From assembly GCA_002778195.1 (NCBI GenBank), contig PCDI01000015.1, positions 552,366-616,365 on the forward strand: a stretch of DNA of 64,000 nt. The letters run 5' to 3'. Positions 59,077-64,000 of this stretch are shown piece after piece (the stretch's first letter is position 1; the number at the start of each line of letters is the position of its first letter). The DNA is from Raffaelea ambrosiae. Taxonomy: Eukaryota > Ascomycota > Sordariomycetes > Ophiostomatales > Ophiostomataceae. Made by a program: the position numbers and the translations under genes. The notes beneath the pieces were generated by a model. The model worked only from the letters and a program-made list of their open reading frames with translations. It searched no databases and was not told the origin of the DNA.

Positions 59077-60243
59077 AACGCGAGAGTCACTGGACTCAAC
59101 CACACATCTCCAGGTATAGACAGTATTAGAGAACGTCTGTGAAGAGCTCACGACAGGGGTTATGGCAGGGTTAAAAAAAAAGGAGGGTTTAGATGGGGTC
59201 TGGCGTGTCAACAAAAAGCACTGCTTGTTGTATCTTGATTTGTTTGTATCGGTTCTTGTCTTTTTTTTTGTTGTTTGGCGGTAGGACTTTGTATTGTGCA
59301 GCCAGGAGGCGCTGAAAACGGTGGTTTCTGCTCAACTCGTCTGTGTTTGTAACGCGCATTGTCTTTTGCGTTAGATTTTGTCGACTTGCACCAAACATTC
59401 TAGAGAATCAAGCAAACAAACGAAAAGATTGAAAAACGAAAAGAATGAAAATAAAGGAAAAATCACAAATACGAATTTGGAATCATGGGTTTTTGGTTGG
59501 CTTCTCGAGTGAATTGCCAGGCAAAAGGGGTGTGAATGAAAACACTGCGAATACTGAGTGGCGAAGACGTGCTCTAAAGCTACGGGGAAGGGCCAGCTTA
59601 TGTACTAACTATATAGAGCAGCCGGTTGTATCAGTGGAATGGTGGAGAAGGCTGGTTCTTACTGGATAATCCTGAGCATCTTATGGCGACAATGTTTTTC
59701 CGCTTCACCTTTAGGCTTCCCCTTGCAGTCTCTCCAAAGGACCACAGAGCAAACGGACCTCTCGGAAACCAAGAGCATTGGACAGCACTCGCAAGCCATC
59801 CCTAAAAATCGTATGACTTGAAGTCCGAGTTTCGCTTTCATTTGGCCACTGAAGAGTCCGGATTGCCGCCCCAGGATTGGAGACGGCTTCTGCGCGTGCT
59901 GAGTCACTCGTTAGTTAGCTAGTTGTCTCTACTACCCCGCCGCAGCCTTGCTGCGAGTCCTGTACGCCACTTTAAGGCGACCCATTAAAAAAAACACGCC
60001 CGACGCGTTAAACGCGTTTTTCCCCATATAACGTAGGCAGCATCACAAACACCCACCAAACTTTCTTGCCAGTCGCTGCGCAACCACCCACAAACTCTCT
60101 TGCACCCACTTGTTTCTGGGGGGTTATTTTTTTCTTCTTCTTTTTTCGCAACTTGTTCCATTACGCTGTGTGTGTGTGTGTGTTTCAAGATCTCGGCTAC
60201 CAAAACAGAACAACCGCAGACTACAGCACAAGGAGTCGTCAAC
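59077..60243. other. Intergenic: CCCH gene 3' flank and RFA1 promoter
   Basis: 1.17 kb with no protein-like frame. It holds A/T-rich 3' sequence, a TGAGTCA at 59901-59907, two ACGCGT boxes near 60,003-60,017 and a GT microsatellite at 60,166-60,183 shortly before the RFA1 start. Confidence 0.5.
60003..60017 (+). promoter_or_regulatory. Twin MluI cell-cycle boxes (ACGCGT) upstream of RFA1
   Basis: Two perfect ACGCGT hexamers, at 60003-60008 and 60012-60017, are spaced 9 bp start to start and lie about 230-240 bp before the RFA1 ATG. ACGCGT is the binding site of the MBF factor (Mbp1-Swi6) that drives G1/S transcription of replication genes, including RPA subunits in yeasts. The sites are directly visible; regulation is inferred. 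Confidence 0.65.
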
Positions 60244-62420
60244 ATGGCGGATGCAGCAGCAAAACAGATCACCCGAGGGGCTTTGTCGTGAGTAGCAGCC
60301 GTCTTGGGTCCTCATTCTGAAGGGGCCACTGCCCCCAGCATCCTGTTTGCTTCAATACTGATGGTCTTGTTTCTTTTTCCCCTTAGAGCCATCTTCACAG
60401 ACCCAGAGGCGGCCAAAGCCAACTTCCCCGTCCCGGTCCTCCAGTGTCTCCAGGTCAAACCCCTCGGACCCCAGAATGGCAACGCGGCCGGCGGCGAGCG
60501 GTACCGTGTCGTTCTGAGCGACATCGACTACTATGTGCAGACCATGCTGGCCACGCAGGCCAACCACGTCGTCCACGACGGCAAGCTCGTGCGCGGCTGC
60601 GTCGTCCGCGTCAAGGCCTACCAGGCCAACTCTGTCAAGGGCAAGAAGTATGTTCAGAGTCCTGTACAGAGTCCTGTACAGAGTCCTATACAGAGTCCCC
60701 AGAAGCAAGAAAACACAAAGAGTTGCTAACAAGTTTCCGCCCGAACAGCATCCTCATCGTTCTGGACCTCGAGGTGATAGAATCCCTCGGCAGCCACGAG
60801 AAGATCGGCGAGCCCGTGGCCTTTGACATGAACGCGACCGCCCACGCGGCCACGGCGGCCAACACGACCATTGGCGGGTCCAACTTTTACGGCAAGAAGG
60901 AGGAGGTGGACGTGAAGCCGGAGCGCAAGGTGGCGGCCGTTGGCGGCGGCGGCGGCGGCGGTGGTGGTGGTGGCAAGTCGACGGCGAGCTATGGCGGCGG
61001 CAACAGCGCGCACACCAACATCCACCCGATCGAGGGCGTGTCGCCGTACTCGCACAAGTGGACGATCAAGGCGCGGGTGACGACCAAGTCGGACATTCGG
61101 ACGTGGCACAAGGCGAGCGGCGAGGGCAAGCTGTTCAGCGTGAACCTGCTGGACGAGAGCAGCGAGATCAAGGCGACGGGCTTCAACGACCAGTGCGACC
61201 AGTTCTACGACCTGCTGCAGGAGGGGTCCGTGTACTACATCTCCAGCCCCTGCCGGGTCAACCTGGCCAAGAAGCAGTTCACCAACCTGCCCAACGACTA
61301 CGAGCTGACCTTTGAGCGCGACACGCTCATCGAGAAGGCCGAGGACCAGAGCAGCGTGCCGCAGCTGCGCTTCAACTTTGTCACCATCCAGGGCCTGCAG
61401 GCGGTCGACAAGGACGCCACCGTGGACGTGATCGGCATCCTCAAGGACGTCGGCGAGGTCTCGTCCATCACCTCCAAGAGCTCGGGCAAGCCCTACGAGA
61501 AGCGCGAGCTGACCCTCGTCGACGACAGCGGCTTCTCCGTCCGCACCACCATCTGGGGCAAGACCGCCGTGGCCTTTGACGCCAAGCCCGAGTCCGTCGT
61601 CGCCTTCAAGGGCGTCCGCGTCGGCGACTTTGGCGGCCGCTCGCTGTCCCTGCTGCAGTCCGGCCTCATGTCCGTCGACCCGGACATCACCGAGGCCCAC
61701 CACCTCAAGGGCTGGTACGACGCCGCCGGCCGCAACGACAACTTTGCCACGCACAACAGCCTCAACGGCGCCGCCGGCGGCGCCGGCGGCCGGCCCGAGC
61801 AGGTCAAGACCATTGCGCAGGTGCGCGAGGAGAACCTGGGCATGGACGAGGCGGCGTACTTTACGCTCAAGGCGACGATTGTCTTTATCAAGCAGGAGAC
61901 GTTTGCGTACCCGGCCTGCAGCAGCGAGGGCTGCAGCAAGAAGGTGGTGGACAATGGCGACGGCACCTGGCGCTGCGAAAAGTGCGACGTCAACCACCCG
62001 CAGCCGCTGTACCGCTACACGATGATGCTCAACGTCAACGACCACACCGGCCAGCTGTGGCTGACGGGCTTTGACGACGTCGGCCGCCTCATCATGGGCG
62101 GCAAGACGGCCGACGAGATGACCGCCCTGCGCGAGGAGGGCGACGAGACCGCGTTTGCCGCCGCGTTTGAAAAGGCCAACTGCCGCAAGTACTCGTTCCG
62201 CGTGCGGGCCAAGCTGGACACCTTTGGCGATGCACAGAGGTAGGTTGCCATACACGGCTCTCCCATACACGGCGCCCACACACGGCGCCCCCCCTCCCCC
62301 CACGTCCTAGGCTAACGAAACCAACGTAGAATCCGCTACCAAATCGTGGGCGCCAACCACATCGACTTCAAGAGCGAAGGCCAGAAGCTGGCCGACCTCA
62401 TCAAGCAGTTCCAGCTGTAA
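60244..62420 (+). CDS. RFA1: Replication protein A large subunit (RPA70)
   Basis: Four exons (60244-60287, 60387-60647, 60749-62239, 62330-62420) give 628 residues, typical for RPA70. Residues 1 to about 110 form the RPA-N OB fold for protein contacts, and a linker ends in an eleven-Gly run. Tandem DNA-binding OB folds A and B begin at IHPIEGVSPYSHKWTIKARVTTKSDIRTW. The C-terminal OB fold C carries a zinc ribbon with Cys492, 497, 511 and 514. The last exon supplies the conserved final helix for trimerisation. It binds single-stranded DNA in replication, repair and recombination with the RPA32 and RPA14 subunits. The intron at 60648-60748 consists largely of a 12-nt tandem repeat. Two ACGCGT boxes upstream suggest G1/S control. 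Confidence 0.96.
60655..60701 (+). repeat. 12-nt tandem repeat inside RFA1 intron 2
   Basis: Nearly four copies of the unit CAGAGTCCTGTA, the third with one change, starting seven nt after the donor GTATGT. The repeat occupies about half of the 101-nt intron. It carries no in-frame stop but would shift the frame if retained. Confidence 0.8.
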
Positions 62421-63059
62421 ACACAGCAAAGAAAAGCAAAGGGGAAAATTGGGTTTGTCTACGATATTGCTTGGTCATTTGTGCTTTCTTTTTTTTTTTT
62501 CCATGTAACTCATCGTATGTGTGCAACTGCTGTTTTCGAAAGACTGGGCCAAAAATATCAAGGGGTTGAAAGGGTTCTTTTTCTGTTTTTCTGTGTCTGT
62601 GTGGTTTGCACGTTGTCCTTGTCGTTTTCATTGTGGTTTTTGACACACGTCGCATCTCCTTGTATTCCTTTTTTTCTTTTCCAGTGTAAGGACTTGTAAG
62701 GTATATATATTTATGGCAAGAGTTAATGATATTATGGTTTTGCAAAACGGGCATGATTTCGTGAAAAAGGCACCCCTAAAAACTAGTGATGCAAAAAACA
62801 CACAAGTCGTCCTTGGCCACCACATGCGTCGCTTTCCCCCGTGTCTGTCAACATTGCATCGTATATTCATCAATGAAACTGGAACGCAGCCCGCGCTTCT
62901 CTGCAGCCCTGGGTCCCCCCCCCCCCTTCTTTGCTTTTGCTCGCTACGCTTGACTCCCCGTCGCCAAAAATGGATTGATTGACCTTCATCCCCCCATGCT
63001 CTTCGTTTTGGGCCTTCCTATTGCTATTCTTGCCACAAACAACTCATCCCCTCCCCTTT
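62421..63059. other. Convergent 3' region
   Basis: Between convergent RFA1 and CSN3. T-rich tracts and a C run near 62,918; probably the two 3' UTRs. No coding frame. Confidence 0.4.
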
Positions 63060-64000
63060 TTAATACGCCGACATCACATCCGTCATCAAATCCTCGTCGT
63101 CGTCTGCGTCCACGTCGTACAGAACCCCGCTGCTCAGATGCCCGCCCCTAAGAGCGCCCAGCATGCTACTCCCACCGCCACCCATGCCATCACGGTCCGC
63201 CAAATCCTTCTCCCGTTTCTGGTCCCTAAGGGTCTGCGCGAGATATTGCGGGTGTAGGCTGAGCTTCTCGTCAGCAATTGCGTACAGCGGCTTCAGCCAT
63301 TCCAGCCGCGTCGCCGCTTGGGCCAGGCTGTTGGCAAACTCGATCTCGGACAGCGCGTTTGCCTCGGGTAGGAACTCTAGATAGTTGGAGCTCCCTGCTG
63401 GGCTGCCTGTTGGGTTTTCTGTTGTTGGGTTGTCTGTGGCTGTTGGTCTGTGGATGACGGCCTTGATCATGCCGTCGTCGATCATGCTCTGGATGAGGGC
63501 CTCCAACGCAGCATCGTCTGCCAGTGCCGTGCTTCCAGAGACCGTCTGGACCCCCTCCCGCACGGCCGAAATGGGAATCTTGGAGTACACCTTGCGCAGG
63601 TGCACGATCTGCCACTTGGGGTGGGCGGCCAGGACTTCCCGCACCAGGCCCGTGTTGCTATCGGCCGCAATGGCCTCGCGGCCCTGCGTCACCTCGGTGT
63701 CCAGGCCCTCGGCGTCAAACGCCGCAAACCGGTCGGCAATCTGCATATACAGCTTGTTGAGCACGGCGCACACCTTGCTGGCGTGGCTGGCCGTCGACGG
63801 CGGCGCGGTATCCACCGTGCCGTGCAGCAGGAGGCCCGTCAGCACCCACTTCTTGTGCGCCTCGGCCATGATCTTGGAGACGCCGGTGTCGCGGGTCGGG
63901 AACGACACGACCCGCGCAAAGGCAGCGTGCGCAGCGTCCCAGTCGCGCACCGAGCAGTGCATGAGGCCGACCAGGTAGTCGTACTCGAGGACCTGGGCGC
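63060..64000 (-). CDS. CSN3: COP9 signalosome complex subunit 3 (partial, 5' end outside window)
   Basis: The frame runs from the right window edge to a TAA at 63062-63060 and shows 313 C-terminal residues. The visible start AQVLEYDYLVGLMHCSVRDWDAAHAAF continues in phase past the first internal Met, so the true start lies beyond the window. Helical-repeat sequence leads into a PCI domain with a winged helix (about the middle third, PKWQIVHLRKVYSKIPISAV). The C-terminus is acidic and ends DLMTDVMSAY. The EAHKKWVLTGLLLHG and HLRKVYSKIPIS segments fit CSN3 better than the lid homologue Rpn3. CSN3 is part of the complex that removes NEDD8 from cullins, alongside CSN1 at 27.4-29.1 kb. A short Thr/Asn-rich insertion lies inside the PCI region. 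Confidence 0.82.
   Translation of the reverse strand, partial: AQVLEYDYLVGLMHCSVRDWDAAHAAFARVVSFPTRDTGVSKIMAEAHKKWVLTGLLLHGTVDTAPPSTASHASKVCAVLNKLYMQIADRFAAFDAEGLDTEVTQGREAIAADSNTGLVREVLAAHPKWQIVHLRKVYSKIPISAVREGVQTVSGSTALADDAALEALIQSMIDDGMIKAVIHRPTATDNPTTENPTGSPAGSSNYLEFLPEANALSEIEFANSLAQAATRLEWLKPLYAIADEKLSLHPQYLAQTLRDQKREKDLADRDGMGGGGSSMLGALRGGHLSSGVLYDVDADDDEDLMTDVMSAY

Overview
This 64 kb window is nuclear DNA of a filamentous ascomycete (Pezizomycotina). Genes are split by short GT-AG introns (about 60-260 nt) with CTAAC/CTGAC-like branch points. Coding sequence is GC-rich, and leaders are long and pyrimidine-rich. The gene set includes a class III-type chitin synthase, two COP9 signalosome subunits, a Zn2Cys6 activator with glutamine tracts and a microsomal P450. 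The style fits Sordariomycetes best, perhaps Ophiostomatales, but sequence reading alone does not fix the species. All exon models are hand-built from reading frame, splice signals and family knowledge; none was tested against transcripts.

Layout, left to right. OPY2-like membrane anchor (2.1-3.7 kb, -). A 4 kb gene-poor stretch rich in an 8-bp motif. Cytochrome P450 (7.7-9.5 kb, -). Glucosamine-6-phosphate deaminase (11.0-12.2 kb, +). Alpha/beta hydrolase (12.6-13.5 kb, -). Chitin synthase (16.7-19.8 kb, +). UBC12 NEDD8-conjugating enzyme (20.9-21.8 kb, +). ILV5 ketol-acid reductoisomerase (23.4-24.7 kb, +). Serine/threonine dehydratase or serine racemase-like PLP enzyme (25.3-26.8 kb, +). 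CSN1 (27.4-29.1 kb, -). A 5.6 kb gene-free block. Zn2Cys6 transcription factor (34.7-38.5 kb, +). Xaa-Pro aminopeptidase/prolidase (39.4-41.6 kb, +). EMP46/47-like L-type lectin (42.2-43.7 kb, -). ALG8 glucosyltransferase (44.8-46.6 kb, +). ITC1-like chromatin-remodelling subunit (49.6-53.6 kb, +). CCCH zinc-finger protein (56.5-59.1 kb, +). RPA1/RFA1 (60.2-62.4 kb, +). CSN3, cut by the right window edge (63.1-64.0 kb, -).

Most genes are core housekeeping functions and no biosynthetic cluster or mobile element is recognisable. Some functional groupings exist. UBC12, CSN1 and CSN3 all act in the cullin neddylation/deneddylation cycle. ALG8 and the L-type lectin are divergently transcribed and both serve secretory glycoproteins. 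GlcN6P deaminase and chitin synthase both touch amino-sugar and chitin metabolism. Promoter signals fit gene function in two cases: twin MluI (ACGCGT) boxes upstream of RFA1 and a TGAGTCA Gcn4/CPC1-type site upstream of ILV5. The most unusual observations are a 12-copy octamer (TACGAGTA/TACTCGTA) confined to gene-free DNA, a GC-AG intron in CSN1, an ATG-only first exon plus a 19-nt exon in ITC1, and an overlapping upstream ORF at ALG8. I did not find a convincing previously undescribed multi-gene system.
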